Part shown: piece by piece, positions 19,093 through 29,698 of the stretch | Layout of the letters: each line of letters starts with the position of its first letter | How positions within the stretch are numbered: the stretch's first letter is position 1 | Position numbers and translations under genes: made by a program | Notes under the pieces: model-generated | What the model was told of the DNA's origin: nothing | Seen by the model: only the letters and a program-made list of their open reading frames with translations | Database searches by the model: none | Assembly (NCBI RefSeq): GCF_000231115.1 | Contig: NW_006889845.1 | Span: 1 to 64,000, forward strand | Direction of reading: 5' to 3' | DNA length: 64,000 bases | Source of the DNA: Vittaforma corneae ATCC 50505 | Taxonomy: Eukaryota; Microsporidia; Nosematidae

Positions 19093-21165
19093 TTAACTTT
19101 TTTGAATATCAAAATGCAATTTGAAAATATAATCAACATAATCCAATTGGTTGTTAATCTTATCTTCAACCATATTCAACAAAAACTCTCCCTCAGAAAC
19201 ACTCTCACCCGCCAGGCAAATAACAACCCTCATTTCATAGTTGTAATGAAGCTGAATCTGCTCGATAATTCTATTTAAGATCAAACACTCCTCCTCATTG
19301 TCTTCCTTTACAACCAGAACGCCATCACACTCCTCAAATAGTTTCCATACCAGTGCCCTATCCACTCCTTTAGGAATGTAAATGAAGATCTTCTGTGAGT
19401 TCTCAAGGATGTAAATGTCATTTTCAGAAATATTATTAACAGTCAGTCGTAGGCTCTTTGTCTGCTCCAGATTTTGAAAAACAGTATATTCAGTCAGAGA
19501 GAACATTCTGGGATAGAAATGCCTAAGATTTTGCTCTATTGTAGCATTTATCAGTCTTGTTTTTTCTAAATCAGTTTTCTTCAAGTATGACTGTATAAGA
19601 ACGGGCAAACATTTGATACTGTCGGGCAGAACGAACTGCGAGGAGGATGTGGTGGACGAACACTTGTTTCTGTAGTACACCAGTGAATCAGTGATCAATT
19701 TTTCCAATTTAACATCTTCTGAAATATTTAATTTCACTAGAGAGGCAAAAAGTGTATCGAAGGACATCGAAGAAAACACATGAGCAGGTGTTCCTGCGGG
19801 AAATGAATGATTGAAAACTCTCATTCTTCTTGATCCATCAAAATCAGTAAATGATACTTGCAGTTGAATGTATTTTGTCAGTTTTGAAGGTCCGTTAAGG
19901 CCTAGATTAAATAGCACAGATGTGCTGGAATCCATATGGTTAAGGTGTGAGGTGGCAAGTCCGTCGTCAAGAGTTGATCCAACAAATGAGGTCTTTGTTA
20001 AGTTATCAGAGACCTTCAGAACAAGCTTTACATCAAATACTGATCTACTCAAGCAGAGATTTTTCAGATCTTTTTTAGCAAATGGAATATCCTGGTGGAT
20101 GTATTTATAAACCTTTCCTGAGGAGTAGAACGACAATTTTTCTAATGTTATGTGCTGCTTAGCCATCTTGTTTATATCGGCATACAGGCAAAATAAGTTT
20201 ACAGAACAGTTTTTTCTGTCTGACAGAATCAGCTCATAGTTAAGTTCTGCAGGACACGAGGACACCAAGGCCACTTTGCATCCACTTGTAAATGAGGAAA
20301 TGTGCTTGATTGTGCTTATAATTGTGTTGGCCTCTGGCACAGCTCTTTCATTTATTTTTCTAACTTCTTGCAAAATCTTAATTATCACATCTAAATCTTT
20401 TGTGGGCACTGTGCATTTCTGTGAAATGAAAGGTAGATCTGCTGGCATTCTGTATTTTACAGGCTTTCCTAGGTTGGCTCCAAAGGTGGTTATTCCGTTG
20501 TTAATGACAAAGAATCCAATATTCTGGTATAGTATCTGAAAATTTTCATTTTGGACAATTTCAACAATTGAGTCTAAAATAGCTTCCACAAGTGGCAAAG
20601 AGCACATATCAAACATGAAAACAAACACTGGATCAATCAATTTCCTTATAACAGGATAGTCAAGACCTATGGGTTGCCCTTCCTGGTTTGCGACATGTGG
20701 GGGTTTTCTCTCTACAAAAGATGAGATGATGTACTCAAATGAGCTCAGCTTGAGATTTTCTGGGTAGTTTGTGTGTGAGTCGTTCTTCCTTTCGCAGATG
20801 TTACAAATGAAGGCTGTGTTGTCTCTGCGAGTAAAGCAGTTAAAATATGACCTACAACCAGTGCAAATATCAGAACCACTGGTAAAATTCAAGCAGCCTT
20901 TCTCATTAAATGGATTGGCAATAATAGAGAAAGGCATAGCACAAGATTCAAGTGTGAATTCTGAGGATGGCGAAGTGTACATAGTGGATCTTAGATAGCT
21001 TGGGTCGCTGTTGTTCTTTTCTGAAACAAGTCTATCGGTGGTCGAGAGAAATGGAGGAGGGTTGGAGGTAGAATATGTGGTGTTTTGGGTCTGGTCCTTA
21101 TAAATCTCAATAGGTAAATCAGGGACTCGTATTGACTTTTTGTTTTGGACAGGGTTCTGCTGCAT
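19093..21165 (-). CDS. SEC24: COPII coat subunit Sec24 (copy 1)
   Basis: Sec24 selects cargo in the COPII coat at ER exit sites. The 690 residues follow the family order: a Pro/Asn/Ser-rich N-terminus, then SPSSEFTLESCAMPFSIIANPF, a zinc finger (CTGC ... CNIC), a vWA-like trunk (DPVFVFMFDMC), the beta-sandwich, an all-helical region and a gelsolin-like end (IYILENSQKIFIYIPKG). It is shorter than yeast (926). AATCCCTAA precedes the ATG. A second, clearly different Sec24-like gene is at 52658-54688. Confidence 0.9.
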   Translation of the reverse strand: MQQNPVQNKKSIRVPDLPIEIYKDQTQNTTYSTSNPPPFLSTTDRLVSEKNNSDPSYLRSTMYTSPSSEFTLESCAMPFSIIANPFNEKGCLNFTSGSDICTGCRSYFNCFTRRDNTAFICNICERKNDSHTNYPENLKLSSFEYIISSFVERKPPHVANQEGQPIGLDYPVIRKLIDPVFVFMFDMCSLPLVEAILDSIVEIVQNENFQILYQNIGFFVINNGITTFGANLGKPVKYRMPADLPFISQKCTVPTKDLDVIIKILQEVRKINERAVPEANTIISTIKHISSFTSGCKVALVSSCPAELNYELILSDRKNCSVNLFCLYADINKMAKQHITLEKLSFYSSGKVYKYIHQDIPFAKKDLKNLCLSRSVFDVKLVLKVSDNLTKTSFVGSTLDDGLATSHLNHMDSSTSVLFNLGLNGPSKLTKYIQLQVSFTDFDGSRRMRVFNHSFPAGTPAHVFSSMSFDTLFASLVKLNISEDVKLEKLITDSLVYYRNKCSSTTSSSQFVLPDSIKCLPVLIQSYLKKTDLEKTRLINATIEQNLRHFYPRMFSLTEYTVFQNLEQTKSLRLTVNNISENDIYILENSQKIFIYIPKGVDRALVWKLFEECDGVLVVKEDNEEECLILNRIIEQIQLHYNYEMRVVICLAGESVSEGEFLLNMVEDKINNQLDYVDYIFKLHFDIQKS

Positions 21166-22139
21166 TTAGGGATTGACAAACTTTGAAGAAGGATAGGCAG
21201 TGAAAAACGAAAGAATATGTTTAAAGTGAATTTGATGCACAACGCCTAATTTTCAGATCACCATCTACTTGAGATACCAACAAAAACTTATGAGCTATAA
21301 TTGCAAAGAAGATAGGCTAGCACACAAACAAAGCATTAATCTTTTAAATAAAGCTGTGTTTAATTTGGATTTTTTAATATCCAAAGTACCGTTCCTTTTG
21401 GGCTGTTTTTACCATAAAATTTTGTAAAACATCTCCAATCTCAGACAACTACTCCTATCAATACTGTACTTTCACAACAGAACCATTGTGGCGGTCCTGA
21501 GACTCTGGTGTATCCGGGCAGCATGGAGTCGGAGCTGTTCCCGTATTCTAATAGTATCGACATACTATGTGGAAATGCCAGTTTGATTTCAGATCTAGGC
21601 GAAGACTGTAGAAGAAAGCAATCTCCAGAGCTTTATCAGTGCATTTACTTTTTGCACTAGGTCCCAATGTTCATCTTCATATATTCTCACCCTCTATTTA
21701 AGTTTGGGCAAGGTTTGAGTAATTGCGATTCTATCTTAGTCTTAAATTTACTGTTATGGCCAGAAAATGACAGGTTCAAGTAATGCTTGTTAGCCAAGAC
21801 CTATTTGGTAACGCCCGAAGCAGAGTTTTGAGTATAAACCGCATTTATATCCCAAAACGGTCTATTATAGCCACAGAACCGTTAGTTACCTAGCTTTGAT
21901 TTAGACAAAGGATTTATAAAAGTATTGAACCAAATAACAGCAGATGTCTCGCAAAATACACGAGCCAGTCTTGATCTGAATGAACAAATTTGCAAGCAAC
22001 CGACTCAAAAATGAGGGCTTAAAGAAGGTGAAGGTTAAACTGAGAAGGTAGCAGCTCGGCCAAATATATTTATCCAGAGCACAAACCACTTCAAAACTTT
22101 ACTCAACACAAAGCTTATTGGGCTAACTTAAAGAAATAT
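21166..22139. other. long spacer with a GC-richer patch
   Basis: About 970 bases with no credible protein gene. A patch at about 21485-21545 is richer in G and C than its surroundings and can form short stems (GGGCAGC with GCTGTTCCC; GACTC with GAGTC). It could be an unrecognised structured RNA, but it matches no snRNA, RNase P, SRP or tRNA consensus that I can recall. Confidence 0.35.
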
Positions 22140-22463
22140 TTATTCAGCTTGTCCAATTAAGTCTGCCTCTCCTTGATCTAGAATTGAAATAACAGACGTT
22201 CTGAATTTTAATCCAGCAAGGACAGAAAGCTCATTGTTGCTTCCTTCATAGAACTTCATTGGCGTATTGTTGGACAAGACACAGTAGTACTCTAGGAGTC
22301 TTCTCATATCTTCTGGTATGTTTGCCGCCACAATAACACACTGTGCTTTGTTCTTTATGATATTTAGAAGAGTTCTTTTAAAGCCTGCGGCAAACTTTCC
22401 AGTGCGCATTGCCAAGGGCAGCTGAGTGCTGATTCCTGTCTGCTTGGTTATTTTCTTGGCCAT
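22140..22463 (-). CDS. RPL30: 60S ribosomal protein eL30
   Basis: A complete eL30 of 107 residues. GKFAAGFKRTLLNIIKNKAQCVIVAANIPEDMRR is replaced block by block with family equivalents, with LEYYCVLSNNTPMKFYEGSNNELSVLAG in the middle and the ending SVISILDQGEADLI. The usual length is about 105-115. The start is fixed by TTTTACGACCCTCA before the ATG, the same T-tract plus GACCC layout as at NMD3. No intron is seen. Confidence 0.96.
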   Translation of the reverse strand: MAKKITKQTGISTQLPLAMRTGKFAAGFKRTLLNIIKNKAQCVIVAANIPEDMRRLLEYYCVLSNNTPMKFYEGSNNELSVLAGLKFRTSVISILDQGEADLIGQAE

Positions 22464-22666
22464 TGAGGGTCGTAAAATTTTTACAAGAACAAAAATTCAA
22501 ACCAGTACTAAAAACAAGACCGAATAGAGGAAATGGCTGGAATCGGCATTGCTGATGGGAAAATAAAGCATTTGAACATCATAATCCATCAATGAAATAA
22601 ATGGGAAGAAGCCACAGGCTAAACTTCCGTATTAAAAACTGCAATATTGAAAATTTAAAGATAGAT

Positions 22667-23905
22667 TTACTCTTTTTTCTTCATCGCTTGATCAATAAAC
22701 TCAAGTCTCTCAAACACATGAGGATGAGAATAGCCAACAGCCGAGTACAGCCAATCGACTACCGGCATGGCCATGTTCTCCGTATGCAATTTGAGTAGCG
22801 CTGCTTTTAGCTCATTGCCATAGCCTTGGTCCACTGCAAATCGATCTGCCTGCTTCTCAAACATCCTATTAATAGAGTGAGTAAGTAGCATCAATGGTAC
22901 AGACACAGACGACGCTGCAAAAATGAACTTCAATAAAGAAATGGCGATGGTCTGGCTGCTCTTTTCAGCTACGAACATTTTAAAAGCAAAAATGTATCCA
23001 AATGTCTCAGCCCATCCAACAATCAGAAGCTGAATTATGTGGCTGTAGTGCCAATGACCCAGCTCATGTGCTAATACCGCGATAGTCTCACTCTCATTCA
23101 GTTGCTCAAGAATTGTATTGTAGAACACTATTTTCTTTGTTCTTCCAAACCCTACAAAGTATGCATTTGAATGGCCTGATCGCTTTGATCCATCCATAAC
23201 CTCAATTTTGCCTACTTTAAACCCAACCTTTGCAGCAAGCTCCTCAACGTTCTTCTTAAGAGATTGGTCTTCAAGTGGTGTGAACTTGTTATAAAGTGGA
23301 GCTATCACAACAGGATAGATCCACATCATAAACAGCTGGAAAACAACAATAAATCCGCCAAGGAATATTTCGAAATTAGAGAATTTCGAAATAATGTGAA
23401 AAGAAGTGAAAAGAAAAGGCCACCCAATGCACAATGTTAATAAAAACATAATAAAAATATCCGTAACAAATACCTTTAAAGTTTTCTTGTTGAATCCGTA
23501 TCTCCTCTCAATGACGAAGTCGGAGAAGGCTGAAAACGGAATCTTGAATATTTGATTGGTAATCAAGTACGAAAAGACGAAAGGAACAGCCGGATTTGTA
23601 AAACGTCTTGCAAAGAACAGATGCCAGGGCTCGAGATATAAGAGATGGAGTATGTCCTTACATGAATCCACTATTTCTGAAAGCGTATGGAATATAAGCT
23701 TTTCCTTACTGTACTGAACACTTCTGGACCACGTTTCCTGTGTGTATATTTTAATTGCAGTCTCAGGCATCTTTTCTCCGAGCTTTTGGTACTGTCTACA
23801 GTTGATGTAGGTCGAAAACAGTGAATTTGCAGCAATGATTGCGGACAAGACGACGAATGACATATTTGTTTGGGCAAATTTTTTAAAAAAACCAAGCCAG
23901 AACAT
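22667..23905 (-). CDS. STE24: CAAX prenyl protease Ste24
   Basis: A zinc metalloprotease of the ER and inner nuclear membrane that trims prenylated CAAX proteins and clears blocked translocons. The M48 signature HELGHWHYSH is at about 276-285 in the 412-residue protein. The third zinc ligand region EKQADRFAVDQGY and the Ste24 N-terminal helices (EKMPETAIKIYTQETW, YSKEKLIF) are also present. Multiple membrane spans are evident. Length is close to yeast (453). Sec62 and HRD3 in the same window serve the same compartment. Confidence 0.95.
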   Translation of the reverse strand: MFWLGFFKKFAQTNMSFVVLSAIIAANSLFSTYINCRQYQKLGEKMPETAIKIYTQETWSRSVQYSKEKLIFHTLSEIVDSCKDILHLLYLEPWHLFFARRFTNPAVPFVFSYLITNQIFKIPFSAFSDFVIERRYGFNKKTLKVFVTDIFIMFLLTLCIGWPFLFTSFHIISKFSNFEIFLGGFIVVFQLFMMWIYPVVIAPLYNKFTPLEDQSLKKNVEELAAKVGFKVGKIEVMDGSKRSGHSNAYFVGFGRTKKIVFYNTILEQLNESETIAVLAHELGHWHYSHIIQLLIVGWAETFGYIFAFKMFVAEKSSQTIAISLLKFIFAASSVSVPLMLLTHSINRMFEKQADRFAVDQGYGNELKAALLKLHTENMAMPVVDWLYSAVGYSHPHVFERLEFIDQAMKKKE

Positions 23906-24220
23906 GCATCGGCAAAAAGCACGATGGCCGACGATAGCTGATATTTATTATGTTAGTACAGGCAGCGGCGTTCCTGGCATGGCAGTTGAATTGCGATACC
24001 CACTTCTGTGCTTAGTTCATTGTAGTAATCGACATAAAACTCAAAAGATTACATTCCTATGTATCCATTGATTAATAAAGACACATGTTCGATTTTATAT
24101 AGATTCTTAAACCCAATTTTAGCCATCTTAATTTAATGATATCTCACAAGAGCCAGCTTCCTAGAGGGTATTTTATAGCAGCTTGGCTCATAACTACTCA
24201 TGTGTATTTATACTGTCCAC
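23906..24220. other. short spacer between STE24 and DP
   Basis: About 315 bases with no gene that I can support. Confidence 0.4.
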
Positions 24221-24784
24221 TCAGAATATAAACGCATCAAAAGAAAGTGTTTTACTGTGTTTCTTTGCATCCTCCTTTGACTGTTCCCGGATCTCGCGCA
24301 GAACTCCAAGATCCTCAATCACTCTCAACGGTCTATTTGATTTAAAGTTGAAAAAACTCCTTTCCTCATTTGTATCACAGTGAATTTCTGACTTTTTATC
24401 AGTCGATATAATCATAAATGGAAGATACAATCGTTCACTGTGCGTATTTGAAAGAAGCTCATTCCGAGTGGTGATGTACTGGAATGTCTCTTTCATGTCT
24501 ATAAGCTTCTTTTTTTCGTTAATCTTACGCTTTATATTGTCTGTGTTGTCAACCAGATAGTAGACTTTATTCTTCTTTCCAACAACATTTACCGCCCGCA
24601 TCACATTCAGAACATCGTAGATCCTTCTATTAGCTGTTTCACTATTCTGGGTAGATATGGACGAGCATATAAACTGGTATGTGCATTCTTTGTTCTCCTT
24701 TAGAATTGCAAAAACCGATTGCGTTATAAACTTCATTCCCTCTTTTTTTGCCTCCGAAGTCAGGAGTTCTGAACTCAAATCCAT
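24221..24784 (-). CDS. DP-family (E2F dimerisation partner) transcription factor
   Basis: The 187-residue protein has a winged-helix DNA-binding domain ending in RRIYDVLNVMRAVNVVGKKNK, the DP form of the RRxYD recognition helix, which binds the E2F-type cell-cycle promoter. A heptad-like stretch (NDNIKRKINEKKKLIDMKETFQYI type) follows. The DP-specific block LYLPFMIISTDKKSEIHCDTNEE ... FNFKSNRPLRVIEDLGVL matches the TFDP marked region (LPFIIINT ... IDCxISxD ... FNFD). The frame extends upstream only from a TTG through a hydrophobic stretch. ATG 24784 is chosen because ACACCC lies two bases before it. Its likely partner is the E2F at 35627-36301. Confidence 0.9.
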   Translation of the reverse strand: MDLSSELLTSEAKKEGMKFITQSVFAILKENKECTYQFICSSISTQNSETANRRIYDVLNVMRAVNVVGKKNKVYYLVDNTDNIKRKINEKKKLIDMKETFQYITTRNELLSNTHSERLYLPFMIISTDKKSEIHCDTNEERSFFNFKSNRPLRVIEDLGVLREIREQSKEDAKKHSKTLSFDAFIF

Positions 24785-25160
24785 ATGGGTGTGCAAAGGT
24801 GAAAATAAATGGATTATTAATGCAGATGAGATAGCCATCATAAATGTAGAAAATAAAAATATTACTGGCAAAGAACAAAAGAACATAGATTGAGACGTGA
24901 AAACTGCTAAATGCAAGCACAGACTTCTTTAATAAACTGTCTAGTATTAATGCTACAGATTTGTATTCTGGCAACTATCTCAGGCTTATCAATAAGATGA
25001 GCATACCTGTTCATAATAATTAAACTACGATAAGTGATAATTATTGAACTGATTGGTGAATGTTACTGGAATTTCGAGCATAAACATCGAAGAAATCCGA
25101 ATCTACGCCTTCCAATTATTATTTAAACGCACACACGATTGCGTACTGCTTTTTATGATG
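24785..25160. other. spacer between DP and UTP7
   Basis: About 375 AT-rich bases. The minus strand is open in places but no conserved protein is seen. Confidence 0.4.
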
Positions 25161-26420
25161 CTAGCTTTTCTTTTCAAATCGGCTCAGGGCTGTTCTTGAC
25201 TCACCGTCCGTCTCATAATATCTTTTTGTTTCCTCAATCTTCCTTGCTGGCTTCTCAACCTGGTTCAAAACAGATTTAAGAGCAATCATGTCTGCAGGTA
25301 TTTTCTCCAATAGTTTCTTAACCTCCAAATTATTTCTTCCCTTAGCGCTCATAAATGGCGAAACTTCAGTGGTGTCGTATACTGGATCGCCCGAGCCCGG
25401 CACAACAATTGAGCAAAATCCATTTGAGTGTCCGATAGTTAGAATGTCCTCGTGACTGCAAAACTCAAGTGACGATACAATTCCTGATGTTTTGTACTTC
25501 ATCACACAGGATTCTTTATTATGAAAATCTTTTAATACTGCAATTTTGTCGGAGAATCCAAATGCAAGAAGATTTCTTTGACTTAGAGCGCTAAAATGGA
25601 CACTGGTCTTTGTGCCGATAGATTTCATGGGCCTATACGTGTTTCTAATATCGAACACGGCGATTCTATTATCATTTCCTGTTGTTATCATGTGAACTCC
25701 TGATCTATCCAGCTCGACATTGGTGACCGTTGATTTGTGACATTTAATCTTCATTAGAAACGACTTCTGCGAAGGAGACCAGAGAGATACTTGCCCATTT
25801 TTAGACCCAAGATGGACAACACCATTTGTTGGGCTAGCTTTGATGCAACTAGGATTCTTGTCTGAAATAAATAGGGAAGAAACTATTTCTCCAGTGCTTG
25901 TGTCCAAATAGTTCATAAACCCACTTGTGGTTGTGCCAGCAAGGAGGAAATGATAGGGCAGGAATTCAATCATTCGTGTGCTTTTCATATCCCTCACCGC
26001 ATGTAACTCTCTTCCCATTTTGTCATAAACAAACACACAGTCTTCCTGTGCCGTGGCAAAGTACTGTTCGTTGTGCAGCCATTTGGTATCGTAGATACTA
26101 TCTTCAATGTTAGATTCAAAGCATAGTTGTAGATTTTGAGTGTTAAATCCAGAAATATATCCATTTTTATTATTCACAAGCATGTGGCTTCCATTATGTG
26201 TGTATGTACATTTATATGGGCCATTTTCAAGAGAGATGTTTATTGCTTTCTCTTTAGTGTATAAGTTTACGTTATTTTGGATATATTGCTGAGTTTGCAC
26301 GAACACTTGTTGCTCAGGAAGTGCTGGTCGCAGTATATCCAATGTCTTGAGATCGCTCACGTTGTCCTCTACAGCTTTGTGAAAGTCTTTTATATTTTGC
26401 TTAACTTCTTTCTTGTGCAT
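25161..26420 (-). CDS. UTP7: UTP7 (WDR46), U3 snoRNP/SSU processome WD-repeat protein
   Basis: UTP7 is part of the small-subunit processome for 18S rRNA maturation. GPYKCTYTHNGSHMLVNNKNGYISGFN, DTKWLHNEQYFATAQEDCVFVYDKMG and the C-terminal PFMSAKGRNNLEVKKLLEKIPADMI (each replaced block by block with family forms) are diagnostic of UTP7. A WD beta-propeller of about seven blades fills the middle, and the C-terminus is charged. The frame stays open to 26525 without a CCC signal. The ATG at 26420 has ACACCCAA directly before it and gives 419 residues (yeast 554), so it is chosen. Confidence 0.92.
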   Translation of the reverse strand: MHKKEVKQNIKDFHKAVEDNVSDLKTLDILRPALPEQQVFVQTQQYIQNNVNLYTKEKAINISLENGPYKCTYTHNGSHMLVNNKNGYISGFNTQNLQLCFESNIEDSIYDTKWLHNEQYFATAQEDCVFVYDKMGRELHAVRDMKSTRMIEFLPYHFLLAGTTTSGFMNYLDTSTGEIVSSLFISDKNPSCIKASPTNGVVHLGSKNGQVSLWSPSQKSFLMKIKCHKSTVTNVELDRSGVHMITTGNDNRIAVFDIRNTYRPMKSIGTKTSVHFSALSQRNLLAFGFSDKIAVLKDFHNKESCVMKYKTSGIVSSLEFCSHEDILTIGHSNGFCSIVVPGSGDPVYDTTEVSPFMSAKGRNNLEVKKLLEKIPADMIALKSVLNQVEKPARKIEETKRYYETDGESRTALSRFEKKS

Positions 26421-26718
26421 TTGGGTGTTAAAATTTTCCATAAAAATCAGCTTATTGGCAATTGTTATCGAAGCCAAAAGGATGTAAGCAGCATTCATAT
26501 TGTACAATCTCGTATTCATGTGCACTTAGATAAAGCACATGTTATTACTGCAAGCCTGTGTTTCTCTGCTCCCATTTAATTATTCGCTGGCCAGACTCAT
26601 ACATTAGTGTTCCATAAGTAAATCTACACACACCAAACACGCTCTGTCCAGCATTACAATCTATTTTTATATCGCTCTTGTAAGCATTATTTAGAAAAAA
26701 TATTTACGTACCCTTCAA

Positions 26719-28194
26719 ATGTGCTTGTCTCTACTTTTCCTTTTGGCTTCCGCATCAAAACTGGAAAAGTGTATCTTTGATGATTGCAACATTCAAAAGG
26801 CTCTAGAAATGGACATAGAGGAGCCAATAGACTATGCTCTTAAATATTTTATTCTCAAAAGATTCAAGAAAGATACAGAAAAGGCCGTCCTTACCCTTCT
26901 GGATGCACCGGAAGACAACCTCTACTGCAATATGATTCTGGTACGTTCTGGGGATATTGACAACCACTTGGAAATTCCATTATCCTCCAAGAATCATATC
27001 CTAAAGGAGCTCGGCGCCAGCGTTGCAGATCTCTTCTTTAAAAACAAATACAACTTTCGAGACCTTATAGTTTTGGAAAAGGCAATTCCGCCCAGAGAAA
27101 TTAATGATGTTATCAAAAATGTTTGGACCTGTGATCCCTGGGTCGTATCGAAGTTCTTTATTTTTATTGAAACAAGAGATATTAAGCTTGAAAATGTTGT
27201 TAATGAAGTAATGTATCTTGCAAAGAAGGGCGACAAGCAGGCCAATTATTTAATGGGTGTTATGCATCTCCATGGAATTGGCATTGAGAAAGACCTGGAT
27301 AAAGCGCTGGAATACTTCTGGTTTAGTGAATCAGAGGAGGCCCCGCAGTCTTACATTGGTGTTGCAAGGGTGTACATGGATGAAGAACGCCTCAACGAGC
27401 CAAATGCAATAAACAACCTGCGCATTGCATTGAGAAATAGTCCAAACTCTGAGGCTTCATATTGCCTTCATCTCCTTACAGAAGCCAGCTCACAAAAGGA
27501 GCAGAAAGGCTTAGAATATTTGAAAGCAGCGGCATATTCCGGATATCTACCCGCAGTATACAAGTTTGGTGTTTACCTTTCCAAAAACAATACATTAGAG
27601 GCCTCAAACACATCTCTAAACAGTGTAATGGTGTTTCATCCGGAGATTTTGAGGTATGATACATTAGCTTACGGATGTTTTCTAGAGGGCAACTATCGCA
27701 AAGCGCTTTTAATTTACATGTTTTTGTCCGAGTTTAATCTTCCCTCGGCTGTTAGCAATACCATATACTTATTAGAAAAGCATAGACTTATAGAGGACCA
27801 AGACATAATAATGTGCGATATATTCAAAGAGCTGGCCAAAACCGATCCCAAATACAACAAAAATATTGGAGATTGCTATCTACATGGAAATGGTGTTAAA
27901 AAATCATATATCAGTGCTTTTGCTAGCTATCTTTCGTCAAGGAAGTTCTCGGAGGAAGGCGCGTACAACACAGCGGTAATGTATGAGCATGGTCTCGGGG
28001 TGCCACGAAATCTGTACGAAGCCAAGAGAATCATTTCTAAGTATCTCTACCACGAATCGTCATACTTGGTTAAATTCTACTCTCTTCTTAGAATCAACCT
28101 AAAGATTCTGCTTTACCATCACTATATTATTTCCACGCTTGGAATATTGACTGCGGTTTCATTTTCATCGTTATTTTTTGTAAAAGGTGCATGA
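26719..28194 (+). CDS. HRD3: HRD3/SEL1L-like ERAD adaptor
   Basis: HRD3 is the luminal adaptor of the HRD1 ubiquitin ligase in ER-associated degradation. The 491 residues begin with a signal peptide (CLSLLFLLASASK) and carry Sel1 repeats, clearest at ANYLMGVMHLHGIGIEKDLDKALEYF (about 174-199, family form), KNIGDCYLHGNGVKKSYISAFASY and NTAVMYEHGLGVPRNLYEAKRI. A single hydrophobic anchor ends the protein (STLGILTAVSFSSLFFV). This type I topology fits SEL1L/HRD3. It is shorter than yeast (833). TACCC lies six bases before the ATG. Confidence 0.85.
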   Translation: MCLSLLFLLASASKLEKCIFDDCNIQKALEMDIEEPIDYALKYFILKRFKKDTEKAVLTLLDAPEDNLYCNMILVRSGDIDNHLEIPLSSKNHILKELGASVADLFFKNKYNFRDLIVLEKAIPPREINDVIKNVWTCDPWVVSKFFIFIETRDIKLENVVNEVMYLAKKGDKQANYLMGVMHLHGIGIEKDLDKALEYFWFSESEEAPQSYIGVARVYMDEERLNEPNAINNLRIALRNSPNSEASYCLHLLTEASSQKEQKGLEYLKAAAYSGYLPAVYKFGVYLSKNNTLEASNTSLNSVMVFHPEILRYDTLAYGCFLEGNYRKALLIYMFLSEFNLPSAVSNTIYLLEKHRLIEDQDIIMCDIFKELAKTDPKYNKNIGDCYLHGNGVKKSYISAFASYLSSRKFSEEGAYNTAVMYEHGLGVPRNLYEAKRIISKYLYHESSYLVKFYSLLRINLKILLYHHYIISTLGILTAVSFSSLFFVKGA

Positions 28195-28323
28195 CAAATA
28201 AAAAATTGCCTCGTCACGCTGCTATTATCGCAAAGCTTTTAGTAATAAAATGTAGTGTTTTGTTTCTATTATCGTTTTTAAACTGATGTATGATTTTCCA
28301 AGTGGATTTCACCCTGCCCATTC

Positions 28324-29535
28324 ATGGACGAAGACAACCAAGTAAACATAAAAGAGCTTCTCTCGGCTAGATTTCAAAATCCCAAGTTCGTTTATGATGG
28401 TAAGCGAATGCAACCAATCTACGAAAGACAATGCTATGACTACTCATCTGCTATTATTTACCAGGCACACTGTCCTCTTCTTCCACAGTACAAGTTTCCA
28501 AACTTTGCGCTTGGCTCTCAAATCTTAAACATGCCATCCCCAGACGAGTGTACTCCATTCCAGGCCATGACCAATAAGTTTGTGCATCTGAGCATAAATA
28601 AAATACGTTCTCCTGTAAATTGTATTATCTGGAACTCTGACGGCCGCCGCCTGTTGAGTGGTAGCTGCTCTGGAGAGATCACAATGTGGAATGGATTCAG
28701 TTTTAATTTTGATACAATTGTGCAGGCCCATGAGTCGCCGATTCGTGCAATGGCATGGTCTCCCACATCTACCTTCTTGATCACCAGTGATAACTTGGGC
28801 TTTATAAAATACTGGAATCCCTCCATGAGCAATATACAAATTATAGAGGCACACAACGAGAGTATCAAGGACCTGTGCTTTAGCTACAACGATACCCGCT
28901 TCTGCAGTGCATCTGATGATTCTACAATCAAAGTGTGGGATAGTATCAATTCCCGATGCGAACGAGTCTTGCTGGGGCACAACTGGGATGTGAGAAAGGC
29001 ACAGTGGCATCCTACAAAGGCCTTGATAGCCTCTGGAGGTAAAGATAACTTGTTAAAATTGTGGGATCCCAGAGAACAGGAATGTCTCACCACGTTTCAC
29101 TACCACAAAAATACGATTCTGAGTCTAAAGTTCTACAAGGAAAATTACCTTCTTTCCGGAGGCAAAGACCAGGTGATAAAAATGCTAGACCTAAGAAATA
29201 TGAAGGAGTGCTTCACATATAAAAACCATAATAAAGACGTTACATCTATAGCCACGCACCCATCAACCAGTCTCTTTGTGACTGGCAACAATGAAGGCGT
29301 GATTAATTTCTGGGACATGTTTAATGACTCACCCCTTGGACAGTCGGATAATAAACATGAAAATACTATATGGACACTGGACTTCCATCCGTCGGGCCAT
29401 GCTCTTGCAAGTGGTTCTGCCGACTGCACAATCAAGTTTTGGATTAGGCCGCGTCCAAAGGATTTTGAACTAAGGGAAGAGCCAGTTGAAGAAATAGATG
29501 CTCAGCCTGAAGCTTTTGTGATACCCGGGCTGTAG
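28324..29535 (+). CDS. PFS2: PFS2 (WDR33), polyadenylation factor WD-repeat subunit
   Basis: A subunit of the cleavage and polyadenylation factor. The 403 residues start with the diagnostic KRMQPIYERQCYDYSSAII and the lead-in NKIRSPVNCIIWNSDGRRLLSG. Seven WD repeats follow (for example WDVRKAQWHPTKALIASGGKDNLLKLWD and TIWTLDFHPSGHALASGSADCTIKFW, in family register). The size fits yeast Pfs2 (465). CACCCTGCCCATTC precedes the ATG. This is one of the better conserved genes in the window. Confidence 0.96.
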   Translation: MDEDNQVNIKELLSARFQNPKFVYDGKRMQPIYERQCYDYSSAIIYQAHCPLLPQYKFPNFALGSQILNMPSPDECTPFQAMTNKFVHLSINKIRSPVNCIIWNSDGRRLLSGSCSGEITMWNGFSFNFDTIVQAHESPIRAMAWSPTSTFLITSDNLGFIKYWNPSMSNIQIIEAHNESIKDLCFSYNDTRFCSASDDSTIKVWDSINSRCERVLLGHNWDVRKAQWHPTKALIASGGKDNLLKLWDPREQECLTTFHYHKNTILSLKFYKENYLLSGGKDQVIKMLDLRNMKECFTYKNHNKDVTSIATHPSTSLFVTGNNEGVINFWDMFNDSPLGQSDNKHENTIWTLDFHPSGHALASGSADCTIKFWIRPRPKDFELREEPVEEIDAQPEAFVIPGL

Positions 29536-29698
29536 CAAGAAGTCAACTATGCGCACAGCAAATGATGCTTATAATATTGCTATTATGTGCCATATTTGTC
29601 ACTAAATCGCTACTTTAAAGCGTTTTTGGCTTGGGTTTATTTTTGTTTCATTTTAAAACGTTCCTCACTTTTCTTTCAGAACACAGTTCTGCCTCAGA

